Below the pieces are notes generated by a model. It was not told the DNA's origin, searched no databases, and saw only the letters and a program-made list of their open reading frames with translations. Of a stretch of 64,000 bases of DNA, positions 43,537 to 56,143 are shown piece after piece (positions within the stretch are counted from its first letter, which is position 1; each line of letters starts with the position of its first letter). Position numbers and translations under genes: made by a program. The DNA comes from Desarmillaria ectypa. Taxonomy: Eukaryota > Basidiomycota > Agaricomycetes > Agaricales > Physalacriaceae. The stretch is from the NCBI GenBank assembly GCA_030407005.1, contig JAUDYN010000004.1, positions 806,001-870,000 on the forward strand, in the 5' to 3' direction.

Positions 43537-46500
43537 TTACGATTTTGTTGCTTTCTTCTTCGCTTTGGCAACGTGGATGAGCTTGTCGTTATCGAGATCG
43601 TCTTTCTTTGACTTCTCATCATCAGAGACATCATCGATAATATCATCTAACTGGCGGAATGGTGTCAGTGAAAGGCGTAGGAGACAGAAGATCGATGTCA
43701 ATAATTACCTCAAAAGCATCCTCCAAGTCTGGAGCTGGACTAGCAGCAAGTTTCTTGGGCAGTTTTCCAACATCTTGGCCCTTGTGGAAGGGTATGGGAT
43801 GTTCTCGGCCATTGTACCTAGACCGGATTAGCGCAGGTACATACGATTATAGCAGAGACATACTTTCGCGTGAATGAGGACTTGACAGCAGGAGATATCT
43901 TCTTGAGAATGATTTCATCCTTATTCTGATCAACGCCGAGCTCGACGATAGTATCCCAGTCTTCCTTGGAGAGATAGTATTCATCCATCCGGTCAATAAT
44001 ATCATCAATAGCACTCTGCGCAGAATTTGTTAGACATGCGCGGCCAATCATGATGTATGACGAACCGATCCTTCATCTGCCAGAGGCTTAACAATGTGAG
44101 GAAAGAATGCAGGGATGTATGATTGTCGGATCTCCGATTTGTCTCCGGATACCTTGAGTCGCATTCGGATCTGGACATCACCCAACTGGCGACTGAGCTT
44201 GTTCTGCTTTGAGTTCTGCCCTAGCCATCTAGGTTTCATCCGATAAATGCATGTAATTGATATGGGGGGAAAGAACAGAGACATACTGTGGAAAAGCCAT
44301 GGAGTTCGCGCCACCATAATGAGCCCCCTGACCGTAGAGAAAAGATGCTGGTCTAACTGTAGAGCACACGGCATGAAGCGGCATCAGCGACCAATGTTGT
44401 TCCGGTCTATAAAGCCCACATATTAGAAATACCACAGGATGGTGGCTTGCGACTCACCCGTGTATCAGACCGTCGACTAAGTCACCGTCGGATATTGACG
44501 CAGCAGCTTTGTCCATCAGCTGGAGTTCTCTCAAGACTCTGTCCGGACCATCGAGATTCCGAAGCTTCGCAGGCTGTGTCTTCAAATAATTCTCCTGTAC
44601 GACGTTGAGACCCATGAAATAAGGTTCAAGCGAGGAGCAACGCACCTGAATGAATAACGGGATAAAGGAGTGATCCTGGAAGTATAGCTCCATCTTGTCG
44701 CCCAGTGTCTCCCGAGACGTTGCTGAGAACAAATACGGCCCCAACATCTTGGACGTAATGTCAAATGGACTCATAATGGAATATTTTTCATTCATTTTCG
44801 TCCTTCATTTCATAATGAATCGCTGATAATAGTCAAGCTCACAGCACTTACAATGCTTTGCCATCATCAAAAGTCATAGAATCACTGGACAACTTCCACG
44901 TCGATAGCATATTGAGAATTTGTCGAATATCTGATTGTGATCCAGCAATGAGCTGATCAATCACATTCGCCGGAACCTTCATCTTCTCCCTAAAAACACT
45001 GAATATGGGTTATAGAGAGAATAAGAAAGACATTACTTGAACGCAATTGTCAAAATTCTGGAACGGACTTGAGCGGCAGGAGGTCTAGAAGAGACGACGT
45101 GAGCAGTTTTTCATCTCTTCTGCTAGCACCACTTACTTCGAAAAGTGCATGCTGAATGTTGTGCCCTTTAGTGGAGTCAACTTCTGGGCGTTACGGTCAT
45201 TGGCAATGCAAATAATAGGAATCTAGGAGTTTGGAGATAGCTTAGCTGACAGAGACGACGATTCGGCTTCTACCGACCTTGGATTTCTTGATTAACGCAT
45301 TGAGCGCACCGACGCCACCTCGGTCGCCAGCGGACATACCATCGACTTCGTCCATAATAAGACAACTTCGATCAGTAATGGTGACACCCGAAGAGTTTGT
45401 TTTCTAAAGGAATAGGGCTAGCTGGGTCTACAGACAATAAGCATAAGTATTCACGCACGTGGGCGCCACCGAGAAACCCATCCAATGACGTGTTGTTAAT
45501 GTTCATCCCGTTCTGTTCAACAGAGTTGGTATGTCATGCTCTACGAGAGAAAGTGCAACGTACTTCAACGAGCTTCTTGCTTCTCGTATCACTTGCATTC
45601 AGTTCGATAGGCGTCAATCCGGCAAGTTTCGCGCAAAGGTGTGCACTGGTCGTTTTACCGATACCGGGGGAGCCCGTAATGAGAACAGCCCTGTAGATAT
45701 TCATTCCGTTCTTCCCTGGTTTCTTGAACCCGCTCTTGAGACTCTGGGGCCTACGACCACTTTATTTGATGAAATTCAAAAACAGAAGTTCACATACCAG
45801 TCATTAAGCCATTGAAGGAGCTTATCTACTTGGCTTTTGTTTCCACAAATCTCTTTGAGAGACTGAGGAGAGTATCGCGTCGTCCATAGTTGAGACGAAG
45901 GATCGATTACCTTCGAACTGAAAAGGTGTTCAGTTGTACCACACTTAACAGACGAGAGAGACACTACCTTCCAGCCGCGTCTCTACTTTCCTTCGTCGCT
46001 TGTTTTTCTCGCTTTTCCATCTCTTTGGCGGCACTCTTGATGGCCTCCTGCTCCTTTTCCATTTTCTTCTTCATCTTTTCATCCACTTTGCCATTACCAG
46101 GACCCTTCCGGGTAGCGATCAAATTCAAAAACTCGTCCTCATTCAACGTGTTAATCTTGTGCTTTGCTATGGCGGCCAACTTGGACGGCCCGGCATTGTC
46201 ACCTAGGACGACGAAATCAGTGCGTGACGAGGGCTGCCCTACCACTCGTCTGAGAGGAATAATATATTGAATAAGATTGAATAAGAGAAGATACATAAAC
46301 GTACCCGCCAAAACGTTTTGCCATATCAGTCGCCTCTTCTCGAGAGAAACTACTTAGTTCGCCGGTGAAAACAAATGAAAGGCCCATGAGGCAGTCAGGC
46401 TGGCCATCCGGTATGTCTTTGGAGCCGTGGGCGACGGGTGCGGCCAACTTTGCGGCTTTCGCTGCGGCCCAGCTATGGGCCGTGTCAGTACAGTAAAATG

Positions 46501-47360
46501 CGGTAGAAGAGGAAACGTACTTGGACTTCTTAGGCTCACCTTTGGCTTTTTCCTTGCCCTCCCCATCAGTATCCTTCGTTGTGCTGACTTTCTTCTTGGG
46601 AGGTGGTTTGGCCTTCTTCGGGACCAACCCCTCATCCTCGTCGGAAGCTGAAGCATAATCCTCGTCTTTGTGATTTTTGATAGACACGAAACCTTCCAAT
46701 TTCTTCCCATTAGTTTTGAACTTGGAGTTTGTTGAAGGTCGAGGTTTTGTCATGGCGGCCTTGGGCTTGGATGTCGATGATGTAGGTTTCTTTTTGGGAG
46801 GCGAGTCGTCTTCGTCTTCATCGCTAGATATAAGGGCAGTAGGCTTCTTGCGTTTTACGGTCGGTTTGCGAGGCGGCGACGGAGAGTCTTCATCGCCTAA
46901 TAGGAAAAAAGTCAGCCTGTTGATACCGAGCAAAACCAGGACACGCACTGATCTCAATGACCTTCAACGACTTGGTGAGCTTGTTTTTATATGAGGCAGT
47001 TGCTGGCTTTTTCTTTGGCGGGGACTTTTTTGGATCCTCTTCCTCGTCACTGGAAAGCACCGCTGTCTTGCGCTTGAGGCTCGATGAACCTATGCTGACC
47101 TGATAAGCCGCAGATCGCTGTCTCCAGGTAAAATTTCATACCCGCAGTCTGACTCCAGCTCTTCTTTGTCTGCGACGAGCCTGACGCTGCTGGTTGCTGC
47201 GCGTATTTTCAATCTACAGGCTTGGGATAAAACGACTGCCACTTACAGATGAAACGGGAACTTTGCCTTGGCTGTTGGCCGAGCCAGTCATGAAGGCCCT
47301 AATATCTATCCCGGCTGGCTTTTGTGCCTTGGACGCCTTGGACGTCTTTGCTGAGCTCAT
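43537..47360 (-). CDS. RFC1: Replication factor C large subunit
   Basis: Start MSSAKTSKASKAQKP, then DIRAFM, reminiscent of the DIRKFF segment at the start of other RFC1 proteins. Lys/Ser/Asp-rich disordered stretches follow (repeated SSDEDEDDSPPKKKP-like blocks). The BRCT domain runs from LSFVFTGELSSFSREEATDM through FGG/RVVGQPSSRTDFVVLGD. The AAA+ module has GSPGIGKTTSAHLCAKLAG (Walker A), LIMDEVDGMSAGDRGG (Walker B) and IICIANDRNAQKLTPL (sensor 1). The C-terminal RFC1 collar region includes LSREDWD-like LSKEDWDTIVELG, and the end is a Lys-rich tail KAKKKATKS. At least twelve introns join in phase. RFC1 is the largest subunit of the clamp loader that places PCNA on primed DNA in the nucleus. 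It is divergent from ALG2. Confidence 0.93.
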
Positions 47361-47488
47361 CGCTGGATACCAAGAAGATGGTAGTCAGGGTTAGCACGGA
47401 CGCGTTGTATGTCACCTTCGGCGCGTGAGGTCACAGTCACGCTCAATCGTGTCCATTCCAAATTCTCTGTCCTACCCCTTCCACAACC
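47361..47488. promoter_or_regulatory. Bidirectional promoter between RFC1 and ALG2
   Basis: Only 128 bp separate the two start codons, so both transcripts must initiate within this stretch or inside the opposite gene. It is CpG-containing (GTTGTATGTC, GGCGCGTGAGG), and I saw no TATA box. Confidence 0.7.
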
Positions 47489-49084
47489 ATGAGAATAGCT
47501 TTCCTCCATCCAGATCTCGGAATTGGTATGCTTTGGTCAAGTTCAACTCTTTATTTCAACTCATTGCTTGTAGGCGGCGCGGAACGTCTCGTTGTGGATG
47601 CTGCGCTTGGATTGCAGGCGCTGGGCCATTCCGTCGACATTTACACCTCACACCATGACCCCAGTCACTGCTTTGAGGAGACCAAAGATGGTGAGAAACT
47701 ACGCATTTTATTGTGAAGCTTCTCTCAATTCATCAGGAAGCCTTTCCGTGTTCAACGTCAAGCCCCCGGTTCCCCGTGCCTTCAAGGGAAAATTCCATAT
47801 CCTCTTCGCACATGCTAGGCAACTGCACCTTACGGCACATATTCTCTTATCCTCATCCCCAAAGTATGATGTATTTTTCGTCGACCAACTGTCAACATGT
47901 ATACCCTACCTTCGCATACTTGGCAAGACTCGAGTCGTATTCTACTGTCATTTTCCGGATAAGCTGCTCGCAAATGGCGCATTCATTGAAGGATCAGCGA
48001 TGCGGAAACAAGGAGGTCTGCTAAAGAGGATTTACCGGTTTCCTATGGATTGGTGGGAAGAAATAACAACTCGTGCGTACGCGCCCACTTTTGTGTGCCT
48101 TTGCTTACGGTTTATAGGTCAAGCGGACATAATACTTGCCAACTCTCGTTTTACTGCGCGCATATTCAAGTCGTATTTTCCCTCTATACTCGAAACCCCA
48201 AGGGTAGTGTATCCAGGTATCAACGTTGCTGCATACGAGGCTGCGATCGATACCTCGGATACCGACGTTATCACAATAGCTTCGTAAGGTGCTGTCTTGT
48301 GCTATCTGGCCTGTTCTGACTATCACTCAGTAACTGTCCTACCTTTATCTCTTTGAATCGATTCGAGAAGAAGAAGAATGCAGCGCTGGCCATTGAATCT
48401 TTTGCTCGGGCTCTACCAAGCCTTGCGCGCAGGACGCGTCTAGTTATTGCCGGTGGATATGATCCTCGACTTGAAGACAACATGCTCACCCTGTATTCGT
48501 TGATCGACCTGGCGAAGAAACACGACTTGAGATATGATGTGATCACCCCCTCTGCTCCCAATGCTGTTAAAATCCCCCCTCTCAACACTACTCGCGATAG
48601 TCCTGACGTTCTGTTCCTGCTCAACTTCACTACTGCCCAGCGTTCCTGGCTGCTAAGGAGTTCGTCAACGAAGGCTCTGCTCTATACACCGACAAATGAG
48701 CATTTTGGTATTGTTCCTGTGGAAGCTATGATTTGTGGTCTGCCGGTAGTAGCGTGCGATAGTGGAGGACCCGTCGAAAGTGTTGTGGATGGACCGGCAG
48801 ATCAGCGTACAGGCTGGTTGTGTGCTCCTCAAATAGTCCTGTGGGCGGAAGTCTTAAAGGAGATCGATAGCTTGGGTGAGGCAGATAGGAATGCTATATC
48901 GAAGAGAGCGAAAGAACGAGCGAGACATGTTTTCAGCATGGACGCAATGGCTTTGTCGATTGAAGAAGCGCTGAAGAAAGCAATTGCGATGGGAGAACCA
49001 GGGATTGATCAAGGGTGGGAAATGTTCGGGGTGATGTTGATAGGTTTTCTGTTTGCTTACCTCCTTGGCCCATGGTTAATCTGA
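47489..49084 (+). CDS. ALG2: ALG2-type alpha-1,3/1,6-mannosyltransferase
   Basis: Start [13 protein letters not shown], with intron 1 at 47526-47573, then [20 protein letters not shown]. Conserved ALG2 blocks follow: [81 protein letters not shown] and [12 protein letters not shown] (the EX7E motif of GT4 enzymes). The end is a hydrophobic C-terminal segment [16 protein letters not shown] that fits a membrane anchor. The enzyme adds the second and third mannoses to Man1GlcNAc2-PP-dolichol on the cytosolic face of the ER in N-glycan assembly. All exons join in frame. Confidence 0.93.
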
Positions 49085-49556
49085 CAAGAGGCTATGTGAT
49101 TTTATCAAGATATATATCATTATTCGTACTTGGACAATCTTGCGGATATTTGTTTATGCATCGTTTCTCGTGAATTCACCTAGCGCCGGAAGATCTTATC
49201 ATGCTTCTTAGTCTCCCTTCGAGGTATAACCGCGGACTGAGAAACTCCTCGTGTATCATTAAGTCGTATAGTCACGAGCCCTGTGCGTTATATTCATTGC
49301 TTTGTAGGCACACACCTCTTATCGCCTCTTTCTCCATTAGCCCAAGTATGACAGCCTCGATGTAAATGGTGTTCCTCTTCTACTGTACAGACCCCACTAA
49401 ATGAGTTTGACCACAGGCAAAAAAACGATGTATGTGCCGTACTGACTTCGACCAGTATGGCCGGTGTATTTTTTTGGAGTCTATATCTTGTGGTGGCAAG
49501 TATCCGTAAACGATGTCTGCGTTACCTAACGAGCCAATCTCCAGGACTCTTCAACA

Positions 49557-49964
49557 GGTTACAAATTCCACGCCACTAACAAGATTGGCACCGCGCCATG
49601 GCAGTATGAATGCGTACTTTGGGTGAATACTCAGTCCGAGGACAGCATCCCAGTCACTTTTACCAAGATCGGGCGGATCCCAGACGACTGGAACTACTCA
49701 TACCTCGATTATTTCTTGAGCAGCATACCCATGTCCATCCCGGATATTGACCGTGCTAGGGAACCCAGATTTACTTGCCGGGTCTGGTTCAGAGAAGCCG
49801 TTCGCACGTTGCACGCTGCAGAGATGTTTGTAAAGTGCACCGACGTTGATGCGCTCGAGAGAGACCTTGTGACCAAGGCGACGGCTGCTGAGTACCTGCG
49901 TCGTTCGATTCCCCTCCCTCGATTTCTGACTACAAATGCGGTGGATGCTGAGGGATGGCTCTGA
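49557..49964 (+). CDS. DUF6914-like small protein (3' exon); 5' end unresolved
   Basis: After a good acceptor (CTCTTCAACAG), an open frame reads GYKFHATNKIG, then APWQYECVLW, WNYSYLDYFLSSIP, RFTCRVWFREAVRTLHAAEM and DALERDLVTKATAAEYLRR, stopping at 49962-49964. The layout (a 'GYKYH' strand, a W-x-Y-E segment, a CRxW helix, a final 'x-R' helix) resembles the fungal DUF6914 family. The usual first exon (an xRLYxALY strand) is not visible upstream. The copy may be 5' truncated, or it may use an upstream exon near 49440-49500. Confidence 0.45.
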   Translation, partial: GYKFHATNKIGTAPWQYECVLWVNTQSEDSIPVTFTKIGRIPDDWNYSYLDYFLSSIPMSIPDIDRAREPRFTCRVWFREAVRTLHAAEMFVKCTDVDALERDLVTKATAAEYLRRSIPLPRFLTTNAVDAEGWL

Positions 49965-52561
49965 TACTGTTTACGGCTGCTTGTTAGGTATATTTCGAAT
50001 AAATAGTGGTCCGAGCACACGGTGGCCATTCCCATTCTTGGACTCTGCTAAGTAAAGCTGCATCCCAGAAAGTCTAGTAAAACCAGCGTGGAGAACATCA
50101 TGGATGACAGGATGGCACCCGCCCCCTCAATGTCTGGCAGGCAAAGATTGGATGCCAAGGGCGGGCGCCGTCCCTGGAGAGATGGTCGTATTGAGGATGC
50201 CAGTATGTCTGTCATTCCTTGGCTTTGTCCCTCTCATTAATTTTACATTGCGTATATGGAGACCGACACACGACCTGCTAAACCACCGGCCGTGCGGAAA
50301 AATATAGAGCAGGATGGTTCATCTGACGACCAACAACTCCATTCTTCAGTCCCTTCTCGGCGTAGCTACCAGTAAAGCTGCACAAGGTCTTGAATGTCGC
50401 GTACTCCCCCAACGGCCACCGCAGAATGCTCCTGGAAGCTTATAGAGACGAAGCTCAAGAACAGCGGTCGACCGTCGAAAGGGCTGTTTGAACGGGTGCT
50501 TGAGACATCGTGGATATTTTCATTGAGGACATTGAGGTGAGTACTACCATGCCGCCTCGGGTACCATTTTCTAACGACGTCCCAGGTCTTCAGGCTTCAG
50601 CCGCCTCGACCCACCCAGAGTCTGTGCCGCACTCTTCGTGTCATGCTATCCTTCCCGACCGTTCTTCACTCTCCGATACCGGGTCTCCTAAATCTCCCGA
50701 CCCACTTGTGGGAACCCGGAGTCTTTGCCTGACAAACACTGTCAGGTTGTCATCATATTTTGCTTAAGAAATTTCCTTCCGTCTCCAAGCCCTATTTATA
50801 TCTCCTCACGCCTCGTCCAATGAGCTGCTAGCACCCGACACTGCACAGCCGATCTTCAGAATGTCAGGTCGGATATATTTTCCCGACGAGGAGAATAAAA
50901 TTGGAAATTTTGTATGACGGAGAAGTATTCTCAATCCCTACCTAGAAGGTGCGCAATTCAGAATCAGGTCCTGGATCCGGTGTTTGACACTTTGATATTA
51001 TAGTATGCAAAATATAGCTGGAGCAGAGATCCTGGCACCCGTCGAAGGGTGATTGATAGTTAGGTTGTGGATATACATCCGTTCCTCTATGATCTTATTT
51101 GTTTATCTGTCATCAATCGGAAGCTTCGAACGATCTGATGCGAAGATCTGATAGACAGAATGCAAACAAGACCTCTCATCCCAGTACAACCCGGGCACTG
51201 ACTCAACGAAGTATGCGTATCGTTCAGTTCCACTGGCAGAGTATTCGGCATTTCTGTATCACTCCACTGAGGGATACATCAAGAGAGGTCCCGAATACGT
51301 TCATACCTTCACCGACATTTCTGATTGAATAAGAGGGATCGTCGTAGGTAATATTACGTTTAACAGCAATCAGTAATAACAGCTAATAATTCTGTACAGT
51401 ACCTCCCCCGTTACACAAGCTCACAATCAATATCCAATGAGATAAATATGCTTAAACTCTTGAACATCGCTAATCTTCCTCGAGGCGTTCTTTGGTCTAC
51501 CGAAAACAGTTATCCAACAGTTATCAACGTCAAACCGCTGTGCTTTGAACCGGCTTCTAAAATATGATCCAAACGAGGCGGTGATCCCCGTTTTCGGGCT
51601 TTGCCGCGCCACATGCGATTCCGAGTCTCCTTTCTGCAACATTACCAGCTCCGAGTCATTTCCTAGCCGAAACTTGTGATGGACAAATAGACGTCAATAA
51701 CAGGAGGCGACGGAAAACTATGACAAGAGACTTAATAACTCGTCATTTACAACCACGAAAAAAATCTTCTATATCCGTGCAAAATGCGAGCTTTTTGCCA
51801 GACTTTGTTTGTTACTGGTAAGTAACAAGCTGTCCAATTTTCGTTGTTACATGTACTCCCGGATGTTCTTGCAAGTCGTTCAGTCCTCTCAAAACCCCTA
51901 GATAAGGAGCATCGCTGGTCCTGCCGTATTCTTGGCTTGCCAGTCCCGGTAAAGCCAGCAAAGTCCTAGTCTCCCCATAGGCAGACTCTCAAATCAAGAC
52001 GGTCGAGATTTGAAATAAGAGTAAGGTCCTGGGCGCCGGCACGGCGACATTTGCTGAAATTCGCGACCAGGAAATCTGGTGTCCATGAAAGCCAAGCGGA
52101 ATAGCATCGAGATGAAAAACAGGAACCTCTTCAAGGCCACAGCGCGTCGCAAGCGAGCATCCAACAAATCATTTCTCTACCTACGCACCTACATGCTACC
52201 TTTGTCGGCGCGGTGTAGACTCAAAAGCTCCAGCTGGCTGGGACTTGCGGTCCTCGTATAATGTTGGATGTTGTGTTAAAAGCATGTTTCGCGCTTTCTA
52301 CTTGACTTTTCACTGACATTTCATCATGTGCTGACCCTTCATTGCATAGATTTCCTTGAGGCGCACAGCCTGTCTAGAAAGTGAATGAGACCGGGACCAA
52401 GAAAATGGCCAGCTAGGAAATGGACGCTGAATTTGAAGGTCTACTCCTGCCTAGGCTTTTGCTTTTGAGCGAGATCCACTGTCAACAAGAGAAATCACGT
52501 AAGTAAAAACGAGACACGTAGCAATGGTCGGCCCTATTTCTCCCTCTGCGTAATTACGAAC
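49965..52561. other. 2.6-kb gene-poor gap
   Basis: No conserved protein was found on either strand. Short frames occur at 50510-50767 (+) and 51427-51642 (-), and I recognise neither. CpG content is normal here, unlike the transposon flanks, so this is not the same kind of repeat. It may hold a lost gene or a non-coding RNA. Confidence 0.45.
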
Positions 52562-53953
52562 ATGCCAAAGCACGGACAGCGCAATGCCTGTGATACGGCT
52601 GGGAAACTCAGTGTTACCAAACATCGCCGACTGAAAGGGAGACTTCAACGAATATCTGATATACCTTTAGATATTCTCCTTGAGGCGAGTCGGTTATCTG
52701 CACTTTCTAGGTGCATTCGTAATGCAGCACCGTAGATTTTCAGCCATTTGGATCCCCACGATCTCCTTCATCTGTGTCGTACAAGCAAGCCTCTTCGCGC
52801 TATTCTTCTCGACCGTTCTACGCTTTCTGTCTGGAAAAGGGCTCGCAGAAACTTGGAGAATCTCCCCGATATTATAGATGATTTATCGGAACCTCGTTAC
52901 GCAAGTCTACTGTTCGACAAACATTGCCAGGTACATCAATGAGTATTCTTCAGTTAATTTAGCGCTCATCGGTATACCCTACTAGCTTTGTTTAGCATCT
53001 GCTAGGTTAAGTTATGTTCAATGGTCGGCCCGAACTCGATGCTGCAATGATTGCCTCAAAAATATTGACATGTAGGTGTTTGCGGTCCATTTCTGCATGA
53101 ACTAACAGACATTTCTAGCTTCACTCCGATAATTCCCCATGAATTGATTAAAGTGAAAAGCATAATTCCATCGTACTTCTCCGGTTAGTTCCCGCTACTT
53201 TGCTTTTTGGATACGACATCTCAATTTGGTTAGGTGTTGACTCTAGGGATTACTATCATGTTCCCTCTATGGCCGCCTTGACGCAGGAAGTCAAAAAATT
53301 GCCGGATGAAGGAAATACTTTCGAAGACTGGTATGAAGATAAAAGGGCGTCTTTGAATGCGATCGAGCAGGTGTGCGGACAGCTTCGTTCCGGCTTGAAT
53401 TTGAGAATGCTTGGCTGATTGCATTACCACAGCTTGGCGAACAGTGCGAAACCTGGCTGGCTGTGAGATCCTGGGCACATCAAGTCGAACTTGGCAGGAT
53501 TCGTCAAAAGAGAGTAGACGAGTACGTCCGGATCATATGCCTTATTGTTTCATCTCTTTAAATCTAATTCTTTGGTGCCAGCGTTATTGCAAAGCTCAAG
53601 GAGCTCGGATGGGAATTCCTAATTGACAGGATACCCCGCAAGAAGATTGCATCCCACAGACTTGTGGCATACTCCAGGCCATTGACTGATCGAAGTATGT
53701 ACACTGTTGAGTCTGTTATCCGGTGCGTCATGAGTCTGAATCGTTCTTGTTCACAGGTTGGCGCAATATGGAACCGGTGATGGTGGAATTCATGAAGGAG
53801 CTTCAAATGAGAAACAGGAGGAATGACGCAGCGATGTATGATTTTGGCGATGGTGATGGTGGTTCTGTAGTATATGAGTTATGGACGCTGGATGGCGAAT
53901 CGAATCAGTTCGGACCCTTTGACTGCCAAATGGGGAAGTATGCCAATACCTGA
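52562..53953 (+). CDS. F-box protein of the Agaricomycetes type, with GC-AG first intron
   Basis: Start MPKHGQRNACDTAGKLS; exon 1 ends ISDIPLDILLE. Intron 1 (52685-52735) starts GC and ends TAG. Splicing it joins the two halves of the F-box, DILLE/IFSHLDPHDLLHLCRTSK. Then follow ILLDRSTLSVWKRARRNLE, a Cys-rich segment HCQLCLASARL...CCNDC seen in many mushroom F-box proteins, GVDSRDYYHVPSM, KKLPDEGNTFEDWYEDKRA and a Lys/Arg-rich coiled region. The C-terminus is acidic. The gene is intact in my model. It would act as the substrate adaptor of an SCF ubiquitin ligase; targets are unknown. Confidence 0.75.
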
Positions 53954-54392
53954 CTTACCGACCTTTCTCTAGGGATAGCGTTTGAGCAATATTAAGCGGT
54001 ACTTAGCAAACAAGAATTTATGCCCTACTTTTCTTTGCTTAGGACTCGCCGTTTGCTGATGTTTTGCCATGACATCTCTATTGGCGAAAGGAGCAGTCTT
54101 ACGTTCTGGAATAATAAAGTTAAATCGGCTTAGGAGCAGTATCTTGAGCCAGCAGCGAAAACAGTTGACGCGACGTGTCGCGCATTAAGTAGGTACTATG
54201 ATAGAGTCAAACTGGAGCGATATGAGAATTTATCCAAGGGCGCAGAAAGAGGAAATCCTGCACTGTTGGCCTCATCTACGGCCCTGTTCCTCAGGTTCAA
54301 AAAGCGTTCAACGTGTTCATGAAGGCGGTGATTTCCACTTTTGGCAACAGTCATTTCTCTCTCACCCACCACCAACGTCACGGCAGTTCGCG

Positions 54393-56076
54393 ATGACATC
54401 CCTCATTGCGATACTCGACCTCAAGGGTAAGCCACTTATCCAGCGGTCGTACAGGGATGATGTACCGGCATCATACGTGGAGAAATTCCTTCCGTACATC
54501 TTGGACATCGAGGAAGAGGGCCAGCAAGTGACGCCGTGTTTCTCAAAGGAGGGCGTCAATTACGTGCATGTCCGGTTCAGCAATTTGTATTGTGAGTGCT
54601 GGAGTGGGTCGTCATAGATGCTAGCTTATGCTGGCTGCCAGTGTTGGCCCTGTCGAAACGGAATATCAACGCGGCAGAAACGGTCATATTCCTCCACCGG
54701 TTGACTCAGGTCCTCATCGAATACTTCAAGGAACTCGAGGAGGAAAGTATCAGAGATAATTTCGTGATTATATATGAGTTGATGGACGAGATGATGGATT
54801 TCGGGTATCCGCAGACCACAGAAAGCAAAATTCTGCAGGAGTGAGTCTTCAGTTTGGCCGGTTCACTGCGTTGGCTTAGTCTATCCTGGTGCTCACTGAT
54901 ACGTTCTATTGTAGATACATCACGCAGGAATCACATAAGCTTGAGGTTCAAGTGAGGCCACCGATAGCAGTGACTAACGCGGTGTCATGGCGTACAGAGG
55001 GAATTAGGTACAGGAAGAATGAGGTGTTTTTGGATGTTATCGAGAGTGTCAATCTATTGGTACGTGTCTATTTCTATTCTTCTATGCCTGTCTCACGTCC
55101 AGCAGGTCAACGCCAATGGAAATGTCGTTAGGTCAGAGATTCTGGGTGCAGTCAAGATGAAATGCTACCTCAGTGGAATGCCTGAACTGCGGCTGGGACT
55201 GAACGACAAGGTTATGTTCGAGAGTACTGGGAGGAGTGAGTCCACGACTGCTTATTCTTCCAACTCTTCCTTGACTGCGGTTTGTAGCTGCCCGCGGAAA
55301 GGCCATCGAGATGGAAGATGTCAAGTTCCACCAGTGTGTACGGTTGTCGCGGTTTGAGAATGACCGGACGATTTCGTTTATCCCGCCAGATGGAGAGTTT
55401 GAGCTGATGAGCTACCGACTAAGCACGCCGGTCAAGCCGCTCGTTTGGGTCGAGGCGGCAGTGGAGAGCCACAAGGGTAGCCGGGTGGAGTACGTGGTCA
55501 AGGTGCTTGCACAGTTCAAGAGACGGAGTACGGCGAGTAATGTGGAAATCTATGTGCCGGTACCGGATGATGCAGACAGCCCCAAGTTTAGAGTGCGTTT
55601 GCCGAGTCTTGGTTGGACGTCCTGCTGATGGTTTGGACAGGCATCGACGGGTTCAGTGCAGTATGCCCCTGATAAGAGTGCTTTTGTCTGGAAAATAAAA
55701 CAGCTTGGAGGAGGAAGGGAGTTTTTGATGAGGGCGCATTTCGGGTTGCCCAGTGTAAGGAGCGGTGAGCTACTCTTGTTTGAATTATATCTCCAGTAGC
55801 TAAGAGTCTTTCAGAGCAAGAGCCGGAGAAGCGCGCGCCTATCACGGTCAAGTTTGAGATACCCTACTTTACTGTTAGCGGTATCCAGGTGCGGTATCTG
55901 AAGATTGTTGAGAAGAGTGGGTACCAGGCGTTGCCTTGGGTGAGGTATATAACACAGAACGGAGATGATTACAGGTGTGTAGAACATTATTCGAATCGAT
56001 GTTGTCGCTGAATTTTTTTTACAGTTTACGGACGGCGTTAGAAAAGGGCAGTGCCCCAATAAGACCGCCTATGTAG
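54393..56076 (+). CDS. APM1: AP-1 clathrin adaptor complex mu subunit
   Basis: Start MTSLIAILDLKGKPLIQRSY; longin-type N-terminal domain (VPASYVEKFLPYILDIEEEG, VLALSKRNINAAETVIFLHR, YELMDEMMDFGYPQTTESK). The linker TNAVSWRTEGIRYRKNEVFL leads to the mu-homology domain: DVIESVNLL, GAVKMKCYLSGMPELRLGLN, FHQCVRLSRFENDRTISFIP and LMSYRLSTPVKPLVWVEA. The end is ITVKFEIPYFTVSGIQVRYL, YQALPWVRYITQNGDDY and a short final exon to the stop at 56074-56076. The mu subunit recognises YxxPhi sorting signals and links cargo to clathrin at the trans-Golgi and endosomes. All exons join in frame. Confidence 0.93.
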
Positions 56077-56143
56077 GATTTTGCTACAGAAATGTAATTA
56101 TTTTCTGATGAGATCGTGATCGTTTCTCTGTCTGTCTTCAACC

